A stretch of DNA of 59,644 nucleotides, from positions 1 through 59,644 of the forward strand of contig JACPKQ010000009.1 in NCBI GenBank assembly GCA_016186995.1, given 5' to 3'. Origin of the DNA: Deltaproteobacteria bacterium (GTDB taxonomy: Bacteria > Bdellovibrionota > JACOXK01). Below the pieces are notes generated by a model. The model was not told the origin of the DNA, did no database searches, and worked only from the letters and a program-made list of their open reading frames with translations. Shown piece after piece: positions 43,544 to 52,344 of this stretch (positions are counted from its first letter, which is position 1; each line of letters opens with the position of its first letter). The translations under genes and the position numbers were made by a program.

Positions 43544-44641
43544 ATGACCGAATTAAAAAGAACAGCTCTTTTTGAAGAACATAAAAAACTAGGTGCACGC
43601 ATGGTTCCCTTCGCAGGTTGGTCGATGCCCGTTCAATATTCTCAAGTTATTGAAGAACACCTTCAAGTAAGGTCATGTGCTGGGCTTTTTGATGTATCAC
43701 ACATGGGTGAGTTTGAAGTGAAGGGAAAAGGAGCTCAAAAATTTCTCCAAAGCATGCTTACCAATAATATTGAGAAAGGGGAGCAAGGCCAGGCCATCTA
43801 CACTATTATGTGTTATGAAAATGGGGGAAGCGTTGATGACCTTATCGTTTATAAAATAAATGATGAACACTTTTGGCTGTGCGTCAATGCTTCTAATATT
43901 GAAAAAGATTTTAAGTGGTTAGAAAAACATAGACCTCAGAATGTCATTTTCACCGATATCAGTTCAGAAATAAGCCTTCTGGCTCTTCAAGGCCCCAACT
44001 CAGAAGTTATTTTAGAACTCTATTGTAAATCTCAAAACATTCCATTTCCCACCCTTAAACCCTTCCGTTTTTCCGTTATAAAAAATAAAACTTTTGACGG
44101 AATGATCGCTCACACCGGTTATACAGGTGAAAAGGGGTATGAGCTTTTTATTAAAAATGGTTTAGCTGTAGAGCTATGGAAAAATCTTTTAAAAATAGGC
44201 GGAAACTACGGTATAAAACCCATTGGATTAGGAGCACGTGATACTTTAAGATTAGAAATGGGCTATCCACTCTATGGGCATGAGTTAAACCAAGATATAA
44301 CGCCCCTTGAAGCAGGCCTTCATTTTTTCGTAAAACTTGATAAGGGGCCCTTTATAGGATGTGAAAAATTACTTGATCAAAAACAAAATGGATGTTCTAA
44401 ATATCTCGTTCCACTTGAGCTAATGGAAAAAGGTATAGCACGAGAAGGGTATACAATCTTCTCAGAAGATAAAAAAGAAATTGGAAAAATTTCAAGTGGA
44501 ACTTATAGCCCCCTTCTTAAAAAATCTATTGCCTTAGGTTTTGTAAAAAGTAATTATAAAAGCGATGAAAATTTTTTGATAGACATTCGAGGAAAATGGA
44601 TTAAAGCAAGGAAAATAAATTTGCCCTTTTATAGGAAATAG
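43544..44641 (+). CDS. gcvT: Glycine cleavage system T protein (aminomethyltransferase)
   Basis: Transfers the methylene group of glycine from the H protein to THF. 365 aa: LGARMVPFAGWSMPVQY, GLFDVSHMGEFEVKG, AHTGYTGEKGYELF, and LGARDTLRLEMGYPLYGHEL are family signatures. Start 43544 follows AGAAGAG; the longer frame from 43505 is repeat-derived. First gcv gene; 17 bp before gcvH. Confidence 0.96.
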   Translation: MTELKRTALFEEHKKLGARMVPFAGWSMPVQYSQVIEEHLQVRSCAGLFDVSHMGEFEVKGKGAQKFLQSMLTNNIEKGEQGQAIYTIMCYENGGSVDDLIVYKINDEHFWLCVNASNIEKDFKWLEKHRPQNVIFTDISSEISLLALQGPNSEVILELYCKSQNIPFPTLKPFRFSVIKNKTFDGMIAHTGYTGEKGYELFIKNGLAVELWKNLLKIGGNYGIKPIGLGARDTLRLEMGYPLYGHELNQDITPLEAGLHFFVKLDKGPFIGCEKLLDQKQNGCSKYLVPLELMEKGIAREGYTIFSEDKKEIGKISSGTYSPLLKKSIALGFVKSNYKSDENFLIDIRGKWIKARKINLPFYRK

Positions 44642-44658
44642 AAATCGGGAGGGAAAGC

Positions 44659-45099
44659 ATGGAAATACCAGAAGATCTTCTTTATACAGAGCAACATGAA
44701 TGGGCTCATGTTGAAGAAAAAATTGTAACTGTAGGCATCACCGATTTTGCACAAAGCCAACTGGGAGATATTGTTTATCTCGATCTTCCTAAAGAAGGAA
44801 CAGAAGTTTCGGCAGAAGATACTTTTGGAGTTGTTGAATCTGTGAAAGCAGTTTCAGATCTTTATGCGCCCGTTTCAGGCCGTGTTGTTGATGTTAATAC
44901 AAGTCTTGCAGATTCTCCTTCACTTGTTAATGATGATCCTTACAATGAAGGGTGGATGATCAAAATCCAGATGGATTCTGCCGGGAACCCTGAACTCAAA
45001 CACCTTTTAGCAAGTTCCGCTTATGAAGAATTGGTAGAAGGGCAAGAGTCAAGTGAAGATGGTATGGAAAAAGAACTGGCTGGAGATGAAGACGAGTGA
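44659..45099 (+). CDS. gcvH: Glycine cleavage system H protein
   Basis: Lipoyl carrier that shuttles the aminomethyl group between P and T proteins. 146 aa: the lipoylated lysine is in VVESVKAVSDLY near residue 62; GDIVYLDLP and NDDPYNEGWMIKI complete the fold. An acidic C-terminal tail (EDGMEKELAGDEDE) of about 20 residues is longer than usual. GGGAGGG is well placed before the ATG. Its end overlaps the GTG start of gcvPA. Confidence 0.96.
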   Translation: MEIPEDLLYTEQHEWAHVEEKIVTVGITDFAQSQLGDIVYLDLPKEGTEVSAEDTFGVVESVKAVSDLYAPVSGRVVDVNTSLADSPSLVNDDPYNEGWMIKIQMDSAGNPELKHLLASSAYEELVEGQESSEDGMEKELAGDEDE

Positions 45100-46415
45100 A
45101 ATACATTCCTCACACTCAAGAAGAAATACAATCAATGCTTTCAACCATTGGGGTTGAAAGGCTCGAAGATATTTTTCCACAAGCTCTTAAACAAAAAATA
45201 GATTTTCATTTTCCTCATGCACTCTCAGAACTAGAAATTAAAAAAAAAATTTCGGACTTAGGCCTTAAAAATAAAACCCAGTACTCTTCTTTTTTGGGAG
45301 GTGGGGCTTATCAACACTTTATTCCAGAGGTTGTGGATACTTTAAGCAGTCGAAGCGAGTTTTCAACCGCCTATACACCTTACCAACCTGAGGCAAGCCA
45401 AGGTACTCTTCAATCTCTTTTTGAGTTTCAAACAATGATCGCTCATCTTACAGGTATGGAAATTTCCAACGCCTCTATGTATGAATTAGCTTCAGCTTGT
45501 GCTGAAGCCATTCTTATGGCTTTAAGAATTCAGAAAAACAGGAAAAAAGTTCTCATAGCAGGAAATATTCATCCACGATATCAACAAACATGCCTCACAT
45601 TTCTTAAAGAACAAGATATGGAAGTTGAGTGGGTTCCTTATCATCAAGAAACAGGTCAAATTGATCTCACTCACCTTTCATCAAAATTAAATGAAAATGT
45701 TGCGTGCTTACTCATTCAATCTCCTAATTATTTTGGGGTTCTTGAGCCTCTTAAAGAAATCCACCAATCTCTTAAAAATCATGGTGCACTTTTCATCACC
45801 GCTATTTCTGATTTAACAAGCCTTGGACTTTTTGAACCCCCAGGAAGCTTTGGAGCTGATATCGTCGTGGGCGAGGCTCAAAGCTTAGGAAACCCTGTCA
45901 GTTTTGGCGGACCCTATATAGGTATTCTTACAAGTAAAATGGATTACGTGAGACAACTTCCTGGAAGACTTGTAGGTGAAACAGTTGATCTGGATGGAAA
46001 ACGAGCTTTTACACTTACTTTAAACACCCGCGAACAGCATATTCGAAGAGAAAAAGCGACTTCTAATATTTGCACAAATCAAAACCTTTGCGCTCTTCGT
46101 ACTTCTATTTATTTAGCCACTTTAGGAAAACAAGGCCTCAAAGAAGTAGCAGTCCAAAATTATTCAAAAACAGAATTTGCAAAAGAGGTTTTTTCCAAAA
46201 TCAAGAACGTACAACTCCGCTTCTCTGGAAACACTTATAATGAGTTTATCTATAAAACTCCTCTTTCTAATAAAGAAGTTTTAGAAAAATTAAAAGAGAA
46301 AAATATTTTAGGTGGGCTCAATCTTAGTGAAGGTATTCTTTCTTGCTTTACAGAACTTACAACAAAAGAAGATATACTTTATTATGCGCAAAACCTTAAG
46401 GATATTGTGTCGTGA
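45096..46415 (+). CDS. gcvPA: Glycine dehydrogenase (decarboxylating) subunit 1
   Basis: N-terminal half of the two-subunit P protein. 439 aa: YIPHTQEEIQSMLSTIGV, FLGGGAYQHFIPEVVD, YTPYQPEASQGTLQSLFEFQ and SNASMYELASACAEA are typical. GTG start overlapping the gcvH TGA. The pyridoxal lysine is in the partner subunit. It overlaps gcvPB by 4 bp. Confidence 0.96.
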   Translation: MKYIPHTQEEIQSMLSTIGVERLEDIFPQALKQKIDFHFPHALSELEIKKKISDLGLKNKTQYSSFLGGGAYQHFIPEVVDTLSSRSEFSTAYTPYQPEASQGTLQSLFEFQTMIAHLTGMEISNASMYELASACAEAILMALRIQKNRKKVLIAGNIHPRYQQTCLTFLKEQDMEVEWVPYHQETGQIDLTHLSSKLNENVACLLIQSPNYFGVLEPLKEIHQSLKNHGALFITAISDLTSLGLFEPPGSFGADIVVGEAQSLGNPVSFGGPYIGILTSKMDYVRQLPGRLVGETVDLDGKRAFTLTLNTREQHIRREKATSNICTNQNLCALRTSIYLATLGKQGLKEVAVQNYSKTEFAKEVFSKIKNVQLRFSGNTYNEFIYKTPLSNKEVLEKLKEKNILGGLNLSEGILSCFTELTTKEDILYYAQNLKDIVS

Positions 46416-47887
46416 ATACAAACCAAACTGTCACAGTTTCAGAAAAACTTCTTTTTGAAAGAAGCACTAAAAATAGAGTGGGTGTAAGTTTTCCTCCTCT
46501 CGATGTTCCTGAAAAAAAGCCCCACGGTTCTCTTTTGAGAAAGAATCTTGATTTACCCGAGCTTTCGGAACCTGATGTTGTGAGACATTACACAAGGCTT
46601 TCTCATTGGAACTTCTCTATTGACCAAAACTTTTATCCTTTAGGGTCTTGCACTATGAAATACAACCCCAAAATTAATGAATGGGGGGCACGTCACGAAG
46701 CGTTTTCTCTTCTTCATCCTAATGCACCCGAAGATTCCGTCCAAGGGGCGTTAGAACTGATGTGGGAGCTCCAAGAAATGCTTAAAGAGCTTTCGGGTAT
46801 GGACGGGGTTACCCTTCTACCACTTGCCGGAGCACAAGGAGAGTTTACAGGGCTTAAACTTATTCGTGCCTTTCATGAAAACAATAAACAAACTCGAAAT
46901 AAAATTCTTATTCCTGATACAGCTCATGGCACCAACCCTGCAACATGTACCCTTGCTGGATTTGAGGTTTTAAAAATTCCAACAACTGGGGAAGGGTTAT
47001 TGAGTATTGAACACATTCAAAAATCACTTTCACACGATGTAGCTGCTCTTATGGTAACAAACCCTAATACTTTAGGATATTGGGAAGAAAATTTAAAAGA
47101 AATTGCAGATCTTCTCCACAAAAATGGAAGTCTTGTTTACTGCGATGGAGCTAACTTCAATGCTTTTGTTGGGCTAGCAAAAATGAGAGATTGTGGTGTG
47201 GATGTCATGCATATTAATCTTCATAAAACATTTTCAACACCACATGGAGGCGGAGGTCCAGGCAGTGGACCTGTAGCCTTTATTAAAAAACTAGAACCTT
47301 TTCAACCCACTCCTATTATTAAAAAGGAAAGTGAAAAATTTTCATTAGATTGGAATAAGTCTCAATCAATAGGGGCCTTAAGTACTTTTTATGGTAATTT
47401 TGGAATGCTGATCCGGGCTTACATTTACATGAAAACATTAGGCATTGAAGGTCTTAAACACATGTCCCACATGGCCGTGCTCAACGCCAATTACATCCGT
47501 GCTCGACTTAAAAAATATTATGATCTTCCTTTCCCAAGAAAATTTTGTCTTCATGAAACTATTTTTAGTGACAAAAAACAAACTCCTTATGGGGTCACAA
47601 CTCTTGATATTGCTAAAAGACTTCTAGATTTTGGGTACCATCCACCTACGATCTACTTTCCACTTGTGGTCAAAGGTGCCCTTATGATTGAGCCTACAGA
47701 AAGTGAAAGCAAACAAACATTAGATGATTTTTGCGACACTATGATTCACATAGCAGGGGAAGCGCAAAAAAATCCTCAGTTGTTAAAAAAGGCTCCTTAT
47801 AACACTCGGGTGCGGAGAGTGGATGAAGTAAGAGCTGCCAGAAATCCTATTCTTACTTATAAGCTTTCTTCTACTGCTGAGGAGTAA
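46412..47887 (+). CDS. gcvPB: Glycine dehydrogenase (decarboxylating) subunit 2
   Basis: C-terminal half of the P protein, decarboxylates glycine with pyridoxal phosphate. 491 aa; the Schiff-base lysine is in HINLHKTFSTPHGGGGPG. FYPLGSCTMKYNPK and DTAHGTNPAT are signatures. GTG start overlapping gcvPA. It ends the folD-metF-gcv unit and overlaps the convergent BamE-like gene by 17 bp. Confidence 0.96.
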   Translation: MNTNQTVTVSEKLLFERSTKNRVGVSFPPLDVPEKKPHGSLLRKNLDLPELSEPDVVRHYTRLSHWNFSIDQNFYPLGSCTMKYNPKINEWGARHEAFSLLHPNAPEDSVQGALELMWELQEMLKELSGMDGVTLLPLAGAQGEFTGLKLIRAFHENNKQTRNKILIPDTAHGTNPATCTLAGFEVLKIPTTGEGLLSIEHIQKSLSHDVAALMVTNPNTLGYWEENLKEIADLLHKNGSLVYCDGANFNAFVGLAKMRDCGVDVMHINLHKTFSTPHGGGGPGSGPVAFIKKLEPFQPTPIIKKESEKFSLDWNKSQSIGALSTFYGNFGMLIRAYIYMKTLGIEGLKHMSHMAVLNANYIRARLKKYYDLPFPRKFCLHETIFSDKKQTPYGVTTLDIAKRLLDFGYHPPTIYFPLVVKGALMIEPTESESKQTLDDFCDTMIHIAGEAQKNPQLLKKAPYNTRVRRVDEVRAARNPILTYKLSSTAEE

Positions 47888-48158
47888 AATAATAATCATT
47901 CACTCTGGCATCTTCATCGAAGTAAAGAGATAAGCTTTTAAAACCTATTTCCTTAACCCATGCATAATACCACCACGTCTTTTTTCCTCTTCCTCCAAAA
48001 TATGCAGGGTTCCCAAATATATCTTGGATTTCCTTCTGTGTTGTTTCTCCGATTTTAATGTTTTGAACAAGAAGTTTAGCTTCTTTTTTCTCTACCGAGT
48101 GAGAACAAGCACTCAAGAGGAAGAAACTGATCAGTAAAATAACGAAGATACCGCTCAT
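47871..48158 (-). CDS. Small BamE/SmpA-like lipoprotein
   Basis: 95 aa. The signal ends in the lipobox LLSAC. The mature part fits the BamE/OmlA pattern: a conserved IKIGETTQKEIQDIFGNPAYF (the GxTxxxVxxxxGxP motif) and a WWYYAW strand. It may be the outer-membrane assembly factor BamE or a related single-domain lipoprotein. ATG 48158 has AAAGGA upstream, better than the ATG at 48179. Confidence 0.8.
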   Translation of the reverse strand: MSGIFVILLISFFLLSACSHSVEKKEAKLLVQNIKIGETTQKEIQDIFGNPAYFGGRGKKTWWYYAWVKEIGFKSLSLYFDEDARVNDYYFTPQQ

Positions 48159-48294
48159 TTTTCCTTTCGTAAACACCATGGATCACCTCACTAACCTTAC
48201 AAGCTCCCTATCGGCATGTAACTCTTTTTTTGTAAGTAGGTCTGTTTTTCTGGACTAAGTTGTACTTAAAATACATTTGATATAGTTTGTATAA

Positions 48295-49779
48295 ATGCTT
48301 CACAGCAATTTTTTCCAAAACGACAAAAAACCATTACTCCTTTTAGGAGGACTCGCCTTTCTACTACTCTTTTCTAATCTCTGGGTTCTTGATCTTTTAG
48401 AACACTCAGAAGCTCGCTATGCTGAAGCTGCTTATGAAATGACAAAAAATAATAATTGGCTGACACCTCATATTCTAGGCGTAGAATATTTTCATAAACC
48501 ACCCCTTATTTTTTGGCTTGTAGCTCTATCTTATAAAATTTTTGGTTTTTCAGAATTCTCTGCAAGATTACCGAGTGCACTTATTTCAATGATAAGTGTT
48601 TATATATGTTACTCTCTCAGTAAAGCTTTATTTGATAGAAAAACAGCTTTTTATGCATGTCTTATCTTACTTCTTTCTCCTCTCTTTTTTGCAGCGTCAC
48701 ACACACTTAATTTTGACATTTTTTTGTTATTCTTTTCTGTTGCAATCATTTTCTACTTTTATAAAATCACACATCAAGATAAATCCTTTCTGAACCTCAT
48801 TATATTTTATACTCTTATAGGTTTTTCATTTCTTATCAAAGGTCCCGTTATTTTCATAATAATCACCGCTCCAATAGTTTTTCTATGGAAAAATAGAAAT
48901 CTACACAATAAACAAAGTCTTCATTTTAAAATAGGTCTTATTGTCATTTTGGGTATCAGCATTCCCTGGTACCTTTTTCAATATTTCAATAATCATGAAC
49001 TATTAAAATATTTTTTAACACAACTCACCTCTAGAATCACATCGGCACAACAAAACTCTTATGAAATCAGTATGCACAAAGCTCCATTTTATTATTACAT
49101 TCCAATTATTTTTGGGGGCTTTTTTCCTTGGATATTATTTTTATTCTCAAAAAAAAATAAATATCTCACAAAAGATAAAAATATAAAACTTCTATTCTAT
49201 TGGTTTATCATTCCTTTTATACTGTTTTCACTTTTCACAGGAAAGTTAATTTATTATATTGTTCCTACTTTGATTCCTCTATCCATCATCACAGCAAGAA
49301 TGATCGTTTTCTCAAAATCTTTCAAGATCGTTTGTATTCTCGGGGTCATATGTTTGCCATTTTTTTTAACCGCACCTTACTCTGTTAAAAAGCTCAACCC
49401 AACTTTCAACATCTATAAATCTGCAAAATCCTTCCAAAAAGTTCTTAAAGATTACCCCAACAGTGAGGTTTTAATGATTGGAAAAGTTTTATACGCAGTC
49501 CCATTTTATACACAAAAAGAAATTGCGATCTTTTGCGAAAAAGGCTGCTTAAAAAAAATTAACTTTGATTCTACCAGGCACTCCTCAGACAAACTCTACC
49601 TGGAAGATGATTATATAAACAAAGTTATTAAAAAACTCCAATCTCGTAAAAATATCTTTTGTATTGTACACACCTCAGTTTTTTTTACGTCGCTTCAACC
49701 AATAGCAAAAAAAAACAATATCGAGTTATACATTCATAAAAAAACGAAAGACTATATACTTGTGAGTAATTTCAAATGA
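48295..49779 (+). CDS. ArnT/PMT-family lipid-linked sugar transferase
   Basis: 494 aa with about 10 membrane segments. The first periplasmic loop has HSEARYAEAAYEMTKNN with the acidic residue of the GT39/GT83 catalytic site, then YFHKPPLIFWLVAL, as in ArnT-like glycosyltransferases that move a sugar from undecaprenyl or dolichyl phosphate to lipid A or protein. The acceptor is unknown. Its stop overlaps the hemW start by 4 bp. Confidence 0.88.
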   Translation: MLHSNFFQNDKKPLLLLGGLAFLLLFSNLWVLDLLEHSEARYAEAAYEMTKNNNWLTPHILGVEYFHKPPLIFWLVALSYKIFGFSEFSARLPSALISMISVYICYSLSKALFDRKTAFYACLILLLSPLFFAASHTLNFDIFLLFFSVAIIFYFYKITHQDKSFLNLIIFYTLIGFSFLIKGPVIFIIITAPIVFLWKNRNLHNKQSLHFKIGLIVILGISIPWYLFQYFNNHELLKYFLTQLTSRITSAQQNSYEISMHKAPFYYYIPIIFGGFFPWILFLFSKKNKYLTKDKNIKLLFYWFIIPFILFSLFTGKLIYYIVPTLIPLSIITARMIVFSKSFKIVCILGVICLPFFLTAPYSVKKLNPTFNIYKSAKSFQKVLKDYPNSEVLMIGKVLYAVPFYTQKEIAIFCEKGCLKKINFDSTRHSSDKLYLEDDYINKVIKKLQSRKNIFCIVHTSVFFTSLQPIAKKNNIELYIHKKTKDYILVSNFK

Positions 49780-50915
49780 AAACTCTTGGATTTTATATTC
49801 ATATTCCTTTTTGTGAAAGTAAATGCACCTATTGTGATTTTAATAGTGGGTATCTTAAAGAAGAAGATCGGTACTTAAAAGCACTCATTCAGGAAATGAC
49901 ATCTTACAAAAAAACTTTTGAACATCACACTATTGATACCATTTTTTTGGGCGGAGGAACTCCTAGCCTGTATTCAAGTCAGAGTTTAGAAAAAATTTTA
50001 AATACTGTTTTTAAAAATTATAAAATAAAAAACCCTGAAATCACAATTGAATGTAATCCTAACAGTCTTACCCTAGAAAAATTAAAAGATTTAAAAAAAA
50101 GTGGTTTTAACAGAATCAGTCTTGGGGCCCAATCATTTCAAGATCATCAACTTAAAAATCTTACACGACTCCACACAAGCGATCAGATTCGTGTAGCACT
50201 CAACAATATTCAAAAAGCACAATTTAAAAATTTTAGTTTTGATCTTATGTATGGACTTCCTCTCCAAAGCTTTGAAGAGTTTCAAAAAGATTTAGAAGAA
50301 GCTCTTTTGTTTCAACCCCCTCATTTTTCTTTTTACAATTTAACATTAGAAAAAATTCATCCACTTTACAAAAAACTTCCCTCTAACGACCTCTCGACAG
50401 AAATGCACTTATACGCCAAAGAGCTTTTAGAAAGTAAGGGCTATGATCACTATGAGGTTTCAAACTATGCACAAAAAGGGTGTTACTCAAAACACAATCT
50501 TAAATATTGGAACTACGAAGAATACCTGGGTGTAGGAGCAGGAGCATCCTCTTATCTTAAAACACCCCCTTCTTGGGTGGATAGTTCTATTCCCTATGGA
50601 ATTCGTTTTACAGGGGTGAAAAACCCCCTTGTTTACGCACAAAAACATCTTGAAGGGGAATTTCCATATCAAGATATTGAATATCTAACTCAAAAGCAAA
50701 ACCTCACAGACTATCTCATGAATCGCTTGCGCCTTCAAAAACCGCTGGATTTAACATCTCTCAATAAAATCTATTCTATTGATTTTATTAATGATTTTTC
50801 ATATTTTTGGGTTCCTCAAAAGGATCGTGGACTTCTTGACATTCGCCAAAACATGCTCAGTTTAACTTCTAAGGGACGCCTCTTTCTAGATGAAATTATT
50901 ATGGATTTTATCTAG
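49776..50915 (+). CDS. hemW: HemW-type radical SAM protein
   Basis: 379 aa, radical SAM cluster motif CESKCTYCDF (CxxxCxxC with following aromatic), then FLGGGTPSLYSS and TIECNPNSL, and LGAQSF, all HemW features. HemW carries heme to targets and is not a coproporphyrinogen oxidase. The last third has the winged-helix region (YLMNRLRLQKPLDL). Co-transcribed with the ArnT-like gene. Confidence 0.93.
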   Translation: MKTLGFYIHIPFCESKCTYCDFNSGYLKEEDRYLKALIQEMTSYKKTFEHHTIDTIFLGGGTPSLYSSQSLEKILNTVFKNYKIKNPEITIECNPNSLTLEKLKDLKKSGFNRISLGAQSFQDHQLKNLTRLHTSDQIRVALNNIQKAQFKNFSFDLMYGLPLQSFEEFQKDLEEALLFQPPHFSFYNLTLEKIHPLYKKLPSNDLSTEMHLYAKELLESKGYDHYEVSNYAQKGCYSKHNLKYWNYEEYLGVGAGASSYLKTPPSWVDSSIPYGIRFTGVKNPLVYAQKHLEGEFPYQDIEYLTQKQNLTDYLMNRLRLQKPLDLTSLNKIYSIDFINDFSYFWVPQKDRGLLDIRQNMLSLTSKGRLFLDEIIMDFI

Positions 50916-50925
50916 AACGGGATCA

Positions 50926-50954
50926 TTGACAGTGAAAAGGCTCGGCTCTATAAA
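50926..50954 (+). promoter_or_regulatory. Sigma-70 promoter of the heat-shock operon
   Basis: TTGACA at 50926-50931, 17-bp spacer, TATAAA at 50949-50954. Transcription would start inside the CIRCE site, the standard HrcA-repressed arrangement. Confidence 0.85.
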
Positions 50955-50960
50955 AATCCT

Positions 50961-50987
50961 TTAGCACTCTAAAGGCCCAAGTGCTAA
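50961..50987 (+). promoter_or_regulatory. CIRCE operator
   Basis: TTAGCACTC-N9-AAGTGCTAA, which differs from the CIRCE consensus by one base (GAGTGCTAA in the right arm). HrcA binds here and shuts off hrcA-grpE-dnaK-dnaJ. Confidence 0.92.
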
Positions 50988-51004
50988 AAAGGGAGCACAA
51001 ATCC

Positions 51005-51736
51005 ATGAAAGAACGTAATAAACTTATTTTAGATGAAATTTTAAGACTTTATATTAAAACAGGAAACCCTGTAAGTTCAAGAATGATTGCAAAATCACAA
51101 GATATTTCTTTAAGCCCCGCAAGCATTCGAAATATTATGGCGGATCTTGAAGAAAGTGGCTATGTACATCAACCCCATACATCAGCGGGTCGCATCCCTA
51201 CAAAGGAAGCCCTTAAAATATACGCTTCTCACATCATCCATGAAAAAAACAAAAATAAAACTTTCCAAGGAACCAATCTTTTTCCAACTTTTTCAGATTA
51301 TGATGATATGATCGAATACATCTCAACAAGCTTAAGTGAGCAAACTGGACAATCTTCTTTTGTCATCTTTCCAAAAGAGAAAAAACAATATAACACAACA
51401 AAACTTTTTTTAGGTTCCTTTTCAAATCTCTTAAAACAACCTGAATTTGAAAGTGTTGAAAAAATAAAAAAGATTTTTACTGTTTTTGAAAAAAAAGAAC
51501 ATCTGCTCAAAAAATTTAATAATTTAGGAAAAGGTCTCCATGTTCACATTGGGGAAGATAATCAAATCAGTGGGCTTGAAGATTGTGCACTTGTATCTTC
51601 ATCTTATGAAGGCTTTCCAGCTCATGGCTTTATAGGAATTATAGGCCCCACTCGAATGAATTATTCTGAAGTCATCGAAGCTGTACGTTCAACAGCACAC
51701 ACTTTGACAAAAAAAATGGGGAACCACTATGTCTGA
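51005..51736 (+). CDS. hrcA: Heat-inducible transcription repressor HrcA (short form)
   Basis: Represses the operon by binding CIRCE. N-terminal winged helix: LILDEILRLYIKTGNPVSSRMI, ASIRNIMADLEESGYVHQPHTSAGRIPT. The end GFIGIIGPTRMNYSEVI is also conserved. At 243 aa it is about 100 residues shorter than usual; the missing part is in the middle, the inserted dimerisation/GAF-like region. The ATG 51005 after AGGGAG is chosen; the GTG at 50981 lies in CIRCE. It overlaps grpE by 8 bp. Confidence 0.92.
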   Translation: MKERNKLILDEILRLYIKTGNPVSSRMIAKSQDISLSPASIRNIMADLEESGYVHQPHTSAGRIPTKEALKIYASHIIHEKNKNKTFQGTNLFPTFSDYDDMIEYISTSLSEQTGQSSFVIFPKEKKQYNTTKLFLGSFSNLLKQPEFESVEKIKKIFTVFEKKEHLLKKFNNLGKGLHVHIGEDNQISGLEDCALVSSSYEGFPAHGFIGIIGPTRMNYSEVIEAVRSTAHTLTKKMGNHYV

Positions 51737-52292
51737 GAAAAAAGTTAAAAAAGAAGAGATTGCAACACCTGCTCTGCAGGCTCGCAATGACGGAGGAAAA
51801 GTTCACAATGATATTGTAAAACTAGAAGAAGCTCTTGAGCACTCACATAAAGAAGTTAGGGATGCGAAAGAAGCGCTTTTATATCTAAAAGCTGAATTTG
51901 AAAATTATAAAAGAAGACGTGAAAAGGAGAAAGAAAATTTTTTAAAATATAATAATGAATCCTTGCTACGGTCACTTTTAACTGTAGTGGATCATCTTGA
52001 AAGAGCTTGTGAACACAAAGACTCAGAAAGTGCTCACAATATCCTTTTAGGCGTAAAAATGACACTGCAAGAATTTAAAAACGTTTTGAATAAATATGGG
52101 GTTTCAGAAATTGAAAGCGTTGGAAAGCTTTTTGATCCACACTTTCATGAGGCCTTAGGTCATGAAAAAACAGAAAAAGAAAAAGAGAATCACATCATGA
52201 GTGAACTGCAAAAAGGATATATGTATAAAGACCGGTTGCTCAGACCAGCAAGGGTTATTATTGCTAAAGAAAAGAAGAAAGATTCTAAATAA
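51729..52292 (+). CDS. grpE: Nucleotide exchange factor GrpE
   Basis: 187 aa. A long coiled coil (VKLEEALEHSHKEVRDAKEAL and after) is followed by the head domain with LLRSLLTVVDHLERA and VGKLFDPHFHEALGHE. It speeds ADP release from DnaK. Residues 10-21 (IATPALQARNDG) are coded by part of a B element (51756-51791) in the disordered N-terminal tail. Confidence 0.95.
   Translation: MSEKKVKKEEIATPALQARNDGGKVHNDIVKLEEALEHSHKEVRDAKEALLYLKAEFENYKRRREKEKENFLKYNNESLLRSLLTVVDHLERACEHKDSESAHNILLGVKMTLQEFKNVLNKYGVSEIESVGKLFDPHFHEALGHEKTEKEKENHIMSELQKGYMYKDRLLRPARVIIAKEKKKDSK
51756..51791. repeat. Partial family B element inside grpE
   Basis: GAGATTGCAACACCTGCTCT then GCAGGCTCGCAATGAC, half of the B palindrome. 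Confidence 0.65.
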
Positions 52293-52298
52293 AAAAAA

Positions 52299-52325
52299 CT
52301 AGATTCCCGTTTACACGGGAATGAC
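52299..52325. repeat. Family C element between grpE and dnaK
   Basis: CTAGATTCCCGTTTACACGG then GAATGAC; it ends 5 bp before the dnaK ribosome site. Confidence 0.8.
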
Positions 52326-52344
52326 AGGGAGAGGAGGATTTATT

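Noticed and set aside
50981-51004. GTG start giving eight more HrcA residues
   Set aside because: The GTG lies in the right arm of CIRCE; AGGGAG correctly serves the ATG at 51005.
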